The translations under genes and the position numbers were made by a program. Below, piece by piece: positions 24,226 to 35,478 of a stretch of 64,000 nt of DNA (positions are counted from its first letter, which is position 1; each line of letters begins with the position of its first letter). The notes under the pieces were generated by a model, which saw only the letters and a list, made by a program, of their open reading frames with translations, had not been told where the DNA came from and did not search any database. The stretch spans positions 30,401,069-30,465,068 of the forward strand of contig CM064434.1 in NCBI GenBank assembly GCA_032690845.1, in the 5' to 3' direction. The stretch comes from Eleusine coracana subsp. coracana. Taxonomy: Eukaryota > Streptophyta > Magnoliopsida > Poales > Poaceae.

Positions 24226-24456
24226 CAAGTAGCGGCGGTTGATGTTGTCAACCGCCGCTAATAGTAACTAACAATAGCGGCGGTTGACATCTTCAACTGC
24301 CGCTAATAATATATCTGTAGCGATGGTTTATTTGGACGATAAACCACCCGCCGCTATAAACACTTATTTGTAGCTGCATTTGCGTAGTGACGGGGTGACC
24401 TGTCCATCGCTATAGTGTATTTCTAACCGCCGTTATAGGGTCTTTTTGCTGTTGTG
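24226..24456 (+). repeat. CACTA right-end subterminal repeats
   Basis: Direct and inverted GCGG-rich words (TAGCGGCGGTTGA, CAACCGCCGCTAATA, AACCACCCGCCGCTATA, AACCGCCGTTATAGGG) end at the degenerate terminus TTTTTGCTGTTGTG. They pair with similar words at 9025-9075. Confidence 0.6.
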
Positions 24457-25245
24457 AGAATAGTCAAGGTGAACGACACCACCTGAGGTATAGAAAATCG
24501 TTGAAAACTTTGCGAGTTGGCGTCACATGCTCTCACCAGACACGACAGGGAGAAAGCTCCTTCCTCGGCTCGAAGGTAAAAACCGAAAGATGGTAGGGAC
24601 CGTATAATAATATTGATGCACAAACACATATAGCAGAGAGATCAATCGTGAAAGATGATGATTAATACCGTGGATACGTGTGATGCAGCCCGTCGTACGT
24701 GCAAACTTACACAGCTTTCGGAAAGGTTAAAATTACATTATTGGTTATTAAGACTGGGACCATATCGATCAGGTAATGGCTGGCTTTGACAACATTAGGA
24801 TGATCTGGCTAGATGCTTTCATGGATCAACCATTCATGCGTTTGGTGCGCATCATGACCTATATGCGGCCGTACAACTGTCTAATCTTGCACAAATGATT
24901 CCTAGAGATGGAGGTAGAGTAGGATGGGGTGTTATTATGTCATTTTGTTACATGTTAGATTATGCACTGAATGTTTTAACAACAACAACAACAATAACAA
25001 AGCCTTTTTCTCCCGAGCAAATTGGGGTAGGCTAGAGATGAAACCCATGGAAACCCAAAAAAGAAGAGACAAATGAACAAAAGCCAAAAGAAAGAGAAGA
25101 AAAAGGGGAAAAAAAGAAAAAAGAAAAAAGAGACAAAAATAGAAGGAACAAAAGCCAAAGAAAATAAGAAACGAGTAATCAAGAGGGAAGGGAAAAAAGA
25201 TCACGGTTCCGGCATATCTATTGCTAGTCTCCAAACGCTCCTATC

Positions 25246-27273
25246 CATAGCTTGCTCCTTAGGGATATCCCACGCCTACAGGTCTCTCTTAACCGACTCG
25301 TCCCATGTCAAGTTAGGTCGGCCTCTACCTCTCTTAACATTAGCATCTCTCTTTATAGCCCCACTACGCACCGGCGCCTCCGGAGGCCTCCGTTGGACAT
25401 GTCCGAACCATCTCAACCAATGTTGAACCAATTTCTCCTTGATAGGTGCCACTCCTATCCTGTCCCTGATATCTTCATTTCGTATTCGATCTCTTCTTGT
25501 ATGTCCGCAAAACCAACACAACATACGCATGTCTGCTACATTCAATTGTTGAACATGTCGTCTTTTCGTAGGCCAGCACTCAGCACCATATAACATCGCC
25601 GGATGAATTGCCGTCCTATAGAATTTACCTTTTAGCTTTTGGGACACCCTCTTGTCGCATAAGACGCCGGATGCTTGACGCCATTTCAACCAGCCGGCTG
25701 AAATTCTATGCCTAACATCTTCATCGATGTCACCATCCTTTTGCAACATCAATCCTAAATAATGAAATGTATCCCTCTTGGCTACCAATTGTGTATCAAG
25801 GCTAATATCTCCAACTTCATGTATAGTCGCGCTAAACTCACATATCATATACTCGGTCTTGGCCCTACTAAGTCTGAATCTCTTGCACTCTAATGTGTGC
25901 CTCCACAGCTCTAACTTCCTATTAACCCAATCCCTACTCTCGTCAACTAACACCACATCATCAGCAAAGAGCATACACCAAGGGGCATCATTCTGTATTT
26001 CTCGTGTGACCTCGTCCGTCACCAGAGCAAATAAATAAGGGCTCAATGCTGATCCTTGGTGTAGTCCTATTTTAATCGGAAAGTCATTGGTGTCGCCATC
26101 ACATGTCCGAACACACGTCCTCGCGTCCCTGTACATGTCCTTGATGACGGTAATGTACTTAGTTGGGACTTTGTGCTTCTCCAAGACCCACCATATGAAA
26201 TTTCTTGGCACTTTGTCATACGCCTTCTCGAGGTCAATAAAGACCATGTGTAAGTCCTTCTTTTGCTCCCGATATCTCTCCATCAATTGTCGCATTAAGA
26301 AAATCGCCTCCATGGTCGATCTTCCAGGCATGAACCCAAACTGGTTTTGCGTCACACTTGTCACTCTTCTTGGGCGATGCTTGATAACTCTCTCCCAGAG
26401 CTTCATCGTATGGCTCATCAACTTAATCCCATGATAGTTGGCACAACTTTGAACATCTCCCTTGTTCTTGAAGATCGGTACTACAATACTCCTCCATTCT
26501 TCCGGCATCTTGTTTGACCGAAAGATGAGGTTAAAAAGCTTAGTTAACCATACTATGGCTCTGGCACCTAAGCATCTCCATACTTTGATAGGGATACCAT
26601 CAAGGCCCATCGCTTTACCACTCTTCATCCTCTTCAAAACTTTCTCTATCTCTGCCTCCTAAATTCTCCTCACAAAGCGTCTGTTGTTATCATCAAATGA
26701 GTCACCCAACTCAAATATAGGACCCTCACCCTCACCATTAAACAACTTATCAAAGTACTCTCGCCATCTGTCCTTGATCTCCTCATCTCTCACCAGGAGT
26801 CGGTCTACCCTGTCCTTGATATATTTGATTTGGTTGATGTCCCTCATCTTTCGCTCACAAATCCTAGCCATCCGATAGATGTACTTCTCCCCTTCCTTCG
26901 TGCCAAGTCGCTAATAAAGGTTATCATATGCCTGACCCTTTGCTACACTCACTGCTCGCTTTGCAGCCCTCTTGGCTATTTTATAGCCTTCTATGTTGGT
27001 TGCACTCTTATCAAGATGTAGGCGCTTGAAACACTCCTTCTTCTCCTTGATAACCCTTTGCACCTCATCATTCCACCACCAGGTGTCTTTTGCTTCTTGT
27101 TTGCCTCCCCTACTCACGCCAAACCCTTCTGAAGCTACCTTCCGTACACATGTTGCCATCTTTAGCCACATGTCATCTGGTCCTTCTCCTTCCTCCCAGG
27201 GTCCCTCTCCTAGCATCCTCACCTTAAAAGTTTGCGCCAGCTCCCCTCTAAACTTCCACCACTTCGTTCTCAT
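25246..27273 (-). pseudogene. LINE reverse transcriptase segment with TAG stops
   Basis: The frame carries on through TAG codons near 26912, 26660 and 25275. It shows a linker (TKWWKFRGELAQTF; KDTWWWNDEVQ), then RT blocks: KAMGLDGIPIKVWRCLG, PEEWRSIVVPIFKNKGD, NQFGFMPGRSTMEAI, HMVFIDLEKAYDKVPR, GLHQGSALSPYLFALV, and the catalytic MLFADDVVLVDE near 25960. The C-terminal region has WLRWFGHVQRRPPEAPVR and RGRGRPNLTW, usual in plant RTE elements. Catalytic aspartates are intact (FIDLEKA, FADD). Two of the stops sit where related proteins usually have Gln, pointing to CAG-to-TAG change. Confidence 0.85.
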
Positions 27274-27276
27274 GGT

Positions 27277-28293
27277 CTAGGTACGTTTGTCCCTGTATAC
27301 ACGTATCCGAAAGCGAAAATCCGCCACCACAAGCTTATGTTGAGTGACAACACACTCCCCAGGTATCACCCTACAGTCCAAGCAAGCACGTCTATCCTCC
27401 CTCCTTACGAGGATAAAGTCGACTTGGCTTGAGTGTTGTGCACTTCTAAAGGTCACTAGATGGGATTCCCTCTTCTTAAAGAGGGTATTCGCTACCAACA
27501 AGTCATAAGCTAACGCCCAATTAAGTATATCCTCCCCCTCCTGATTCCTACTACAATATCCGAACCCCCCATGAATCCGCTCGAACCCTACATTAGACAT
27601 CCCCATATGGCCGTTAAGGTCTCCTCCTATGAAAAGCTTCTCACTGATAGGTATGGCACTAACCATGCTATCTAGATCTTCCCAAAATTGACTCTTGGTG
27701 CTCTCACTAAGACCTACTTGAGGGGCATAGACACTAATCACATTTAGAGCCAAATCTCCAACTATCAACCGAACTAAAATAATCCGGTCACCGTGCCTCC
27801 TAACATCTACGACTCCATCCTTAAGGCTCCTATCGATCAAGATGCCTACACCATTTCTACCCAATGTTGTACCCGTGTACCAAAGCTTGAAGCCAGTATC
27901 CTCCACCTCCTTCACCTTTTGGCCCTTCCATTTAGTCTCTTGGACGCATAGGATATTTACACGCCTCCTAGTTGCCACATCGACTAGCTCTCGTAACTTG
28001 CCTGTTAGGGACTCTACGTTCCAACTCCCTAGACGCATCCTAGTTGGCTCGGCTAACTTCCTTACCCTTCGCACCCGTCGAGGAAAATGCGAAGACCCTT
28101 GCTCATTTTTCACCACACCTGGGCGTAGATGTAGCGCACCAGTAAGGTTACGATGACCCGACCCTTGCTCACTATTCATCATACCCAGGTCACGATACGA
28201 CGCGCCGCCAAGGGGATGACAACCCGGCCCTTGCTCATTTGATACCACACCCGGGTTCCGGTGTAGCGCGTCGCTAAGAGGGTTACGCCCCAA
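27277..28293 (-). pseudogene. LINE endonuclease domain (first segment of the ORF)
   Basis: 338 codons open, to a TAG at 27279-27277. The N-terminus has about three degenerate units around HRNPGVVSNEQG, YRDLGMMNSEQG and HLRPGVVKNEQG. The endonuclease follows: MRLGSWNVESLTGK, ILCVQETKWKG, SVYAPQVG, FIGGDLNGHMG, DYLLVANTLF-like block, SQVDFILVRR and TQHKLVVADF. The catalytic Glu (QETKW), the Asp/Asn pair (GGDLNGH) and the C-terminal His (QHKLV) are present, so nicking residues look intact. The start used is a TTG; the true start may lie further upstream or be an internal ATG. Confidence 0.8.
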
Positions 28294-28310
28294 CGAATTT
28301 CATATGGCTT

Positions 28311-31300
28311 TCATATCCATTTGTTTTTGCAAGATAAATATGATCCGCCCAAAGTAGACTTTAGACTGATGTTGTTCAGAAGTTCTGAATAGAAATGATC
28401 ACGTGAACCTGATCATCTTCTGAACCAATAATTACTGGTGGTAATATACATAGTAAAACTACTCTAAAATAAAACTAACAAAGACTAGTAAAACACCCAT
28501 GTGGTGTTTCTGATTTGTGTCTGAGCCATGCAGTACATACAAAAGGTTAACCCATGAAAATGGTCCATGGGGTTGAAAGGGGGCTTCTGAAAAGCGGTGC
28601 CTTCGGCTGGTGGTGATGCCACTAGAAAAGAGCCAGCGCCAAGAGAGAGAGAGAGGTCGCTTTGCAAAAGCACAAGACCAGCAGCAAAACTAAAGATCGA
28701 GAAAGTGAAAGATGGAGGAGGATGGATAGCCCGTATAATACAAATGCACGCTTTCCAATGTGCTGTGTGGGGTTCGCCGACCCCAACGCAAGAGCATGTG
28801 GCACTTCAGTATACATTTTTTTTGCTTTCCTTTCCACAGATGAAGCGGTGGAGCGATCCAAACTTGCAAGCCTATCTTTCACTGATGCCCTTTAGCATCA
28901 AAACTTTTTGTTAACCTCATTTTACGCGTGCACGCTTTACATTTAACTAGGGAACGGTTTAATGGGTCAGTTCATATACTGTGTAACTCAACTAGGAGCG
29001 TCAGTTTATATCTAGTGACATCCAATTATGGGTCCACTAGTCATAGAATGCAGACCTGCACAAATCAGAGTTAGTTCATATGTATGTTTTCACTATCTTC
29101 TTTCTGTCCCTTTTGTGAACTAGCAAACGCTCCCCAAGATTGCTTTTTGTTTGGTTTGGGATCTAGACACTTTCTCACGCATGCTTGCATGCATAAGTTG
29201 GTAAACTACTCATGCAGTCATGTGAAGGTGTTGGAAACTTCCTATCCTAGGAAAACTAGTTTTTTTGCTCGTGCGATACGCATATTGCCATTGTTGTATA
29301 AGGTTATCATGTATTTAACGGAAACATGTGTTAAAGACAATGTAATGGTGCGATGAGTGTATCAATGAATTTGTTGGCCTCATTCATGTTATAAAAGTAA
29401 CGTATATATGTATCAGTTCCGAGCACCTTGCTATGGTGACAATCCAATGTAACAACCAACCCGGTGAAAGAGAAATATGAGTTGAAGTAATATATGTGCT
29501 TCCAGAAATATATTGGGCCAATAGTGTTTCAACCATCCGTTTATACTCCAATTACATTTTAACCATCCATTTTCATATTTTGCAGATTTACCTTCCTGTT
29601 TTGAATCTGAAACTCAATTTTACCATTAAGGTATTAACAGAGGCTAATAGTGTTAAATTTCATGAAAAAAGACCAAATTACCCCTTTAGTACCCACTTAT
29701 CATTGAGACAAAACATCTCTTCCCTTGGGACCCACTGTCCTTGAAACAAAACAGGGCTCAGGCTTGTGCGGCGGAACTCGGCGATGGTGCCGGTAGCTGG
29801 AGGCGGGGGTGTAGTTGATGCAGGCTAGGTCGTGACCTCGCGGTGATGGCGCCACCAAGTTCGACACGACGACCATTGGAGAGGGTAGCCTGCCACTCTC
29901 CCAGATCTTGCCGTAGCCGCCGCCCCCTCCTAGATCTTGCCATTCCCGCCACCTCCAATCGCCGGCATGAGAAGGCAGCAGCGCCCCGAGATCCGTTCGC
30001 ACTGAGGGCCACCACCGCCCTATCCACCGTATGCTCGATCGCCGCCTCGCCCGCCTGCCGCGCCCTTGCCCACCCGAGGCATGCCTGCCTCGTCCATCGT
30101 CGCACGCTTGGTCGCCGTGGGCTCGCCTGCCCGAGGCGCGCACGCCCGCCTGTCCTAGGCGCGCCATCGCCGTGCACTCGGCCACCGCCGCGTGCTCCAC
30201 CGCTACCATCACCCGGGTGCCGGGTAGGGTTAGGGTGAGGAGTCGGGGCTGGAGAAGTGGAGTCGGGTGGGGGTGGGGGTAGAATAGTCCGGGGTGTGTA
30301 TTTTTTTATTTGTTTTATTACATTTATTCGGTGTCCACTCATGCCGTTTGGAACAGATGGCTAACATTTGGTTTGTTTTTTCTCCACAATGGTAAAATCA
30401 CAAAATTTCAATACCGATGGTGAAAACACAATTGGACTTCAAAATTATGACTGGAACGCTATTGTTCCAAATATATTACATCCTCTTATCTCTGACTCAT
30501 GTAGAGTCATCTTACCTCATATGATGTCTCAGAAATATATATTTTCAACCCCCCCCCCCCTCTTAATTGCAACAAAAATACTTCTCTAAAGACAATTGGC
30601 TCCACAAAACTATAGGGCCGTGTCTTCTTCAAAAGATGATGCTTCTTTGGCAGATTAGGATAAACCATGTGAAATGGATCATGTGCATCACGGTGATTTA
30701 TACCTGTTTTCTGAAATCAAAGTAAAGACATAGGCCATGGGTTTCAATAAGCTAATAGTACTTGATGGAATAAAATTAGTGCCATGTATGCTTACATGGC
30801 AAAAGACAAAAATGTTTGAGGGGCTTTTGTGTGGCCGCTTATATAATTATTTTGACCAATCTTCTGACAAGTTCATTCTTTTAAGTACGTTAATGGGGTC
30901 ATGTACTCTACCAGTTTAATACTCGAGCATTAGCTGCCATCGCACCTGCATGTGACAAGTGATGTAACCGGTAAAATAAAAAGTTTTCACATAGTATTTG
31001 TAATTGCAATTTATGACAAAAAAATAATTATAATAAATAAAAAATTATGATTCATCTCCATCTTAAGTTATGAATAAAAGATTCCTTCTTAAGATGTGCA
31101 TCCGTGTTAGAGTTTGTTTGGCTAAGCAATAGTCATGTGATTCAACACAAGGAAAAGAATAAAAGATTCCTTCTTAAGATGTGCATCCGTGTTAGAGTTT
31201 GTTTGGCCAAGCAATAGTCATGTGGTTCACTGAAATATGCATCTAACTGAATTAGTAGGCTAGGCATGTAAGTAGCATTGTCTAAGTAATCTCTATATAT

Positions 31301-32339
31301 AGAAGCAGTACCTTATTGTTGTTTGGCAGTAATCCAAAATATGAAATCATAGATGAGACTAAAATACAAATTAAACCTCATCATGCATGGAGACACCTGG
31401 AAACATACTTTGAATATGCATATTTAGATACCATGACATCAAGATCAAAATAGAAAATTATATTTTTCCTTTTAGTAGTTCAGAGCACCAAATCAAAAAA
31501 ATGCCTTTCAAATACGACTCAAACCCATAGTTTGTTTTGTGCATGGATGTGAAAACTTGGTTAGATTAGTTAAATGGTTTTGGGAGATCAAGAACTAAAA
31601 TAAAATACTTGATGTTTTCTTTCAATACATATCCGACTTCCTTTGTCAGGGAAGAAAGCTAAAATAGGTGGGCAATGCTTCATCCAGAATCCATATCACG
31701 ACACAGTACCAGCATTTGTGGAGCAATTTCACCTACATCTTTTCACCATCATTTCCTGAAGGTATAGGAGAAACCATGAGTTGGTAGATGCGGTGGTCTG
31801 AGATCTAATTGGAAGTCTGGTGGTAGGGTTTAGTTGATGCAAGATGCAACAGACAGTTCAACCAGAAAGTGGTGAGAAAGCAAACTGAATTTTTATCACA
31901 CAGGTTCAGTATATACAAAAGGAAAAACAGCAGAAGCGATAGAGTATAAAATGAACAAGCAAAACTTGGATCACTTTACTTGTGTGGCATCTGAGTAAAC
32001 CTAGACTATTAAACTGAAACTGAACAGAAACTAGTAATTAGGAATCACGTAGATCACAAGAGAAAAAACAACCAAAACAAAATTGTGGCAAAGTATCTAC
32101 ATGAAGCAGACCCAATCTGAGGTTATTTCCTTATTTGTATGTACGTAAGAAAGGCACTAACTTTTGTTGTACCATACACATTGTAGAAGGCACCAAAATT
32201 CAGATAATGACAGAATGGGAAAGAAGCTCCAAATCATCAAAGAATTGCTGTTTCTCATATATAAAATATTACTCAGATATGAACTTTTCTTGCCTACGAC
32301 TTCAAAAGATTCATGATATTTGCAACAATGGGAATTCTT
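28311..32339. other. AT-rich gene-poor DNA
   Basis: No supported gene. A GC-rich patch at about 29740-30290 yields Arg/Ala/Pro-rich frames on both strands without domain motifs. It could be a captured first-exon-like fragment, but nothing identifies it. A poly-C run lies near 30550. The remainder is AT-rich with short chance ORFs. Confidence 0.5.
31072..31228 (+). repeat. Tandem duplication, 85-bp period
   Basis: GAATAAAAGATTCCTTCTTA begins at 31072 and again at 31157. The copies run through GTGCATCCGTGTTAGAG and AGCAATAGTCATGTG with only a few differences. No coding role is visible. Confidence 0.9.
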
Positions 32340-32975
32340 AGCAAACAATGATGTGTCCGTTATCATCAATTAAGAACAAGAAAGGAATGCCCTGAGAGAA
32401 TTTATGACTTCCACTGACCGTCTCAAAGAACTTGGTCCCGTACTCATCAGCAAGTGGTTGCCCCTTAGAAGTGGGCACAGCCTACACATAAGAAATGAGC
32501 AAATAAAGAACTAAGAATGATATCATACAAACAGTTCCATATACCAACAGCGAATACAAGCAAATAAACTATTAGTACAAGTAGAAATCAAATGTATACC
32601 CTTTACTTTCATCCATATCAGCTTTGTTCCCCACCACAATTTTGCTTACGTTGTCTGAGGCATGTTGTTCAATGTTCCTGATCCAATTTCTTATATCTAC
32701 AAGTCAATAAAAGCAACATAATCAGAAGTGGAAAGCCAGATATCCACCCAAAAGAGCATTTCAGTGTAGTAACATGTACTGTTGAATGAAGATTCATCCG
32801 TGACATAATAAACAAGTAAAATGCCCATGCCTCTAGTCTGCTAAGAAGAATTGCATATTCACAAGCTGCTGTTGCCCAGATCTGCAACTTAATCCGTTTG
32901 CTATCCAACCCGATGTCCTTATCTTGAATCCGTTTGCTATCCAACTCGATGGTCCTTATCTTGGAAGTCAATACT
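32340..32975 (-). pseudogene. Rab8/RabE-type small GTPase fragment
   Basis: Three minus-strand segments match plant Rab8/RabE (ARA-3-like) proteins in order. The first (about 32965-32870) has KIRTIELDSKRI and KLQIW. The second (about 32698-32599) has IRNWIRNIEQHASDN and the guanine-binding VGNKADMDESK. The third (about 32481-32419) has AVPTSKGQPLADEYG and KFFET. Intron-like DNA separates the last two, with donor GGGTATAC and acceptor GTGTAG. Damage includes a 41-bp duplication within the first segment (32880-32963), loss of the WDTAGQE switch (here WATAACE) and a likely one-base loss at the donor. After KFFET the sequence diverges from Rab into a short unrelated frame (KFSQGIPFLFLIDDNGHII). 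Switch I and the P-loop are absent. It is probably a captured or decayed gene copy. Confidence 0.72.
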
Positions 32976-33420
32976 GTCCAGACAATGGAATGGGCAGAAT
33001 TAATAAGCTTGCACAAAGTTTCACATATAAAGAATTTTATGACTTCAGAATACATACCCAATAGTGGTAATGAATCTAGTGGTGAAGGATACATCTGAGA
33101 ACCGTAAGAGATAATTTGTTCCAACATCAATATTGGCACATAAGAACTTTATAAATAGAAAACTTTATGCCAGTAGCCTAGTAACAATGCACAATTCTCT
33201 AGCCCAAGCCACAATAAGCAACAGTCAATAGATATTTTAACAGGACTAAATTAGTCTAAAATTTCTAACAGAAGAAACATTGATGGTCACGGCTTCTTTA
33301 GGTGCACAAAAATAGAGGAATGATATCTGAACCTACATTTCTATAGATTAATAAAGACACTGTTTCAATAAGAACGATAAGAAGGACAACATTTTCATTT
33401 ATAGAATAATGGCAACATTT

Positions 33421-33481
33421 CCATTTTATAGGCTGTTTGGATCACAAAAATTCTTAGTTACTTTTCATAATAATCACATAG
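33421..33481 (+). repeat. Possible MITE edge cut by the Tat element
   Basis: GGCTGTTTGGATCACAAAAA near 33431 resembles the edge of grass MITEs. The Tat LTR starts at 33482, so the other half is not visible. Confidence 0.25.
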
Positions 33482-34341
33482 TGTCGAGGGGAAATATCGG
33501 GGTGCCACGTGGCAGCCTCTAAAAGCCAAGGAGTCACCTGGATGGGACCCATCTAGAAACATTCATGTGACAGTTCCGCATTAGTCGCATGGACCGTGCC
33601 GCGCTCTCGGCTTATCCAACCATCAAATAGTCAAGGACCGATGGCGTCTCGCTCGACCCCCTGGTGGGGTCCGAGTGGCCCGCCTCGCCCGACCCCTCAT
33701 CAGGGGTCGAGCGGCCTGTTGCGCCATGCCCCGACCGACTCCCGGGCGGGGGTCGGTACTCCTACCAAGGGCTCACCCAATCGTCAGGCGAACCCTGCCC
33801 CGACCCCCACGAGTTGGAATCCTGACCTCCAATGGGACCGGGAAGATTTGACCTGGTGCCTCGACCCCAACTAGAGGGGGTGACCTAGCTAGTTACTCTC
33901 AACTGCTAACTACCTGGTCTTAAATGCTGCATCCACCGCGTTTACACAGTGTTAGGGGGTCAAATCCTCCTGTCCGCCTCGTCACCCCATCATCGCCCAT
34001 ACCCGCTGACGCAATTAGGTGTGACGGGGCATTCATCGGCGCCAACTCCCGATGACCTCTCTCACAGTGAACGGTCAGGGGCGCCAATGTGTAACACGAC
34101 CACTCATCATCTGGTTAACACGGTGTTGCCTATGACGCGTCTCACTGTGTGCAACGGGATACACCAGCTACAGGGACAGGAGGATGTCACCCCTCAACGA
34201 AAGGCGGGGGCACGCCCGAGCTTAGTGCCCCGCTTTGAACACGGAAGCTAGGGGGAAGGGCCCACGAGAATTGAAGACCACGTCGCCGACCGAGGACTCC
34301 ATCCCCTTCAGCACGCCATCAACAACCCCGTACATGTAGAA

Positions 34342-34345
<4 letters not shown>

Positions 34346-34381
<36 letters not shown>
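34346..34381 (+). repeat. CT dinucleotide microsatellite in the Tat U3
   Basis: About 18 CT units, followed by TTCTCTG and the probable TATA box at 34410. GA/CT tracts near plant core promoters can bind GAGA-type factors, so a promoter role is possible but unproven. Confidence 0.85.
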
Positions 34382-34386
<5 letters not shown>

Positions 34387-34516
34387 GTAAATCGGGCCCA
34401 TCTCCTCAGAATATAAAGGAGAGGTCTCTTCTTTTACGACAACAGAGCACTCTTCCAACTTCACTCGAACCTGACACTTGGAGCACCCCTCCTCTCTTGC
34501 CACCATTGTACTCTAC

Positions 34517-35271
34517 TGATGTAGATTAGGCCTGATCTTCCGAGATGTAGGGGGATAAACTCGAATTTGGAGACTCGGCGTCGACGAGCCAGCTTGAATC
34601 AGACACGATCCAACCCCGCAACAATTACACCAACCACAACGTGATTGTTCCTGCAAGCGAATCGAGAACGCAAGCAAGAAAGGATAAATACACAATCTGA
34701 AATTGCAAATATGGATGAAGCGAATCACAAGAAAAGGTTCAATCTCTGAACGCAAAAGGACTAATCGCCACAGTGACGTAGAATAAGAATAGGGGCTCTG
34801 AACACAAAAGGACTGATCACCCTGGATTACAACAATTCGATCAAGTTTCTCTCTAGAAAACTGAACTAAACAAAACCCAAGACAAAATGACAGCAGCTAC
34901 TAAGTTTATGAAGGAACCAGGGGCATCCTAGGGGTGCGACCAGGGGAGGGGAGCCCACAACATGGGCTTAAGGCCCGACACGATACAAGGCCAAGTTGGC
35001 CCAAAATACGTGGCACAACACCTTGTCATGGTCACACAGCATGACTCATGACCCTTCTAGATCTAGGACCATAAACAAAATGATGGCGTCATCATCCCCT
35101 TTCCAACGTATCAAAGAACTCCTTGTTTTGATGTCGGATGTGGGAGATATCATCAAAACCGTGAAGAGGTATCAGCTGAATCCGGACGAACGCGGCGACC
35201 GAGTTGGTGACGACTTGTGACTTGGGGAAGACCATGATATGTGCGTATCTAGCATGGTGATGTCCTCATCA
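34517..35271. repeat. Solo LTR, family X, copy 1 (TSD TCTAC)
   Basis: TGATGTAGATTAGGCCTGAT to ATGTCCTCATCA, 755 bp, flanked by TCTAC at 34512-34516 and 35272-35276. It matches the copies at 53784-54545 and 42436-42884. TG/CA ends with a perfect 5-bp TSD and no internal region show a solo LTR left by LTR-LTR recombination. The superfamily and strand are not known. Confidence 0.9.
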
Positions 35272-35423
35272 TCTACCCTGAAGCAAGTAACATGAGCAGG
35301 TCTAAGAACTGGACGTAGGGGTTTACCCCGAAGTAGTATAACCCCCCGTGTTGTCTTGCTAAGCACCCCGAAGTGCGCACCCCGAGAACAAATTCTACTA
35401 GTCGGTAACAGAAACACCGACAG

Positions 35424-35442
35424 TTGGCGCGCCAGGTAGGGG
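35424..35442 (+). other. Primer binding site of the Tat element
   Basis: TTGGCGCGCCAGGTAGGGG lies directly after the LTR end CCGACA, at the place and with the form usual for RIRE2-type elements. The cognate tRNA was not verified. Confidence 0.7.
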
Positions 35443-35478
35443 CTTTCACACGCTTTGCTTCTCCAACTCCTGGTTTGG

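Larger units (their letters stand above)
9025..24456 (+). mobile_element. CACTA (En/Spm) transposon remnant, heavily invaded
   Basis: Both ends carry copies of a GCGG-rich subterminal word: AGCGGTGG and AACCGCCGCTAATAAGG at 9038-9075, and several TAGCGGCGGTT/AACCGCCGCTA copies at 24226-24440. The right edge, read inward on the minus strand from 24456, is CACAACAGCAAAAAGACC, close to the usual CACTACAAGAAAA terminus. The left end is best placed at CACTATTCC, 9025. A second-gene remnant with Ptta/En/Spm and Ulp1-like domains lies at 19709-22983. No TNP2 transposase is visible, so this copy is non-autonomous. A SIRE-like element (9931-17834) and a small CACTA derivative (23458-24137) sit inside it. 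No clean 3-bp target duplication was found. Confidence 0.65.
24978..28310 (-). mobile_element. RTE-clade LINE, nearly full length
   Basis: On the minus strand an apurinic-type endonuclease (from about 28293) is followed by reverse transcriptase (to about 25246), a short 3' region ending GCTTTGTTATTG and then a GTT repeat tail (25000-24980). The endonuclease-then-RT order, the single long ORF and the GTT-type tail fit plant RTE elements. Four TAG stops break the frame. No convincing target duplication is seen around the tail or the 5' edge. It lies just outside the CACTA right end. Confidence 0.85.
33482..35422 (+). repeat. 5' LTR of the Tat element, containing a solo LTR
   Basis: It begins TGTCGAGGGGAAATATCGG and ends AACACCGACA, a TGTCG/CGACA inverted pair. 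Removing the inserted solo LTR and one TSD copy leaves about 1.18 kb. A CT microsatellite (34346-34381) lies about 30 bp upstream of a TATA-like ATATAAAG (34410-34417). Confidence 0.85.

Noticed and set aside
24975..25235. Minus-strand ORF of 99 codons rich in Phe and Leu
   Set aside because: Lies over the A-rich 3' region and GTT tail of the LINE; hydrophobicity comes from poly-A/T composition.
29700..30342. ORFs of 130-194 codons on both strands
   Set aside because: All overlap one GC-rich patch, and translations are compositionally biased with no recognisable domain.
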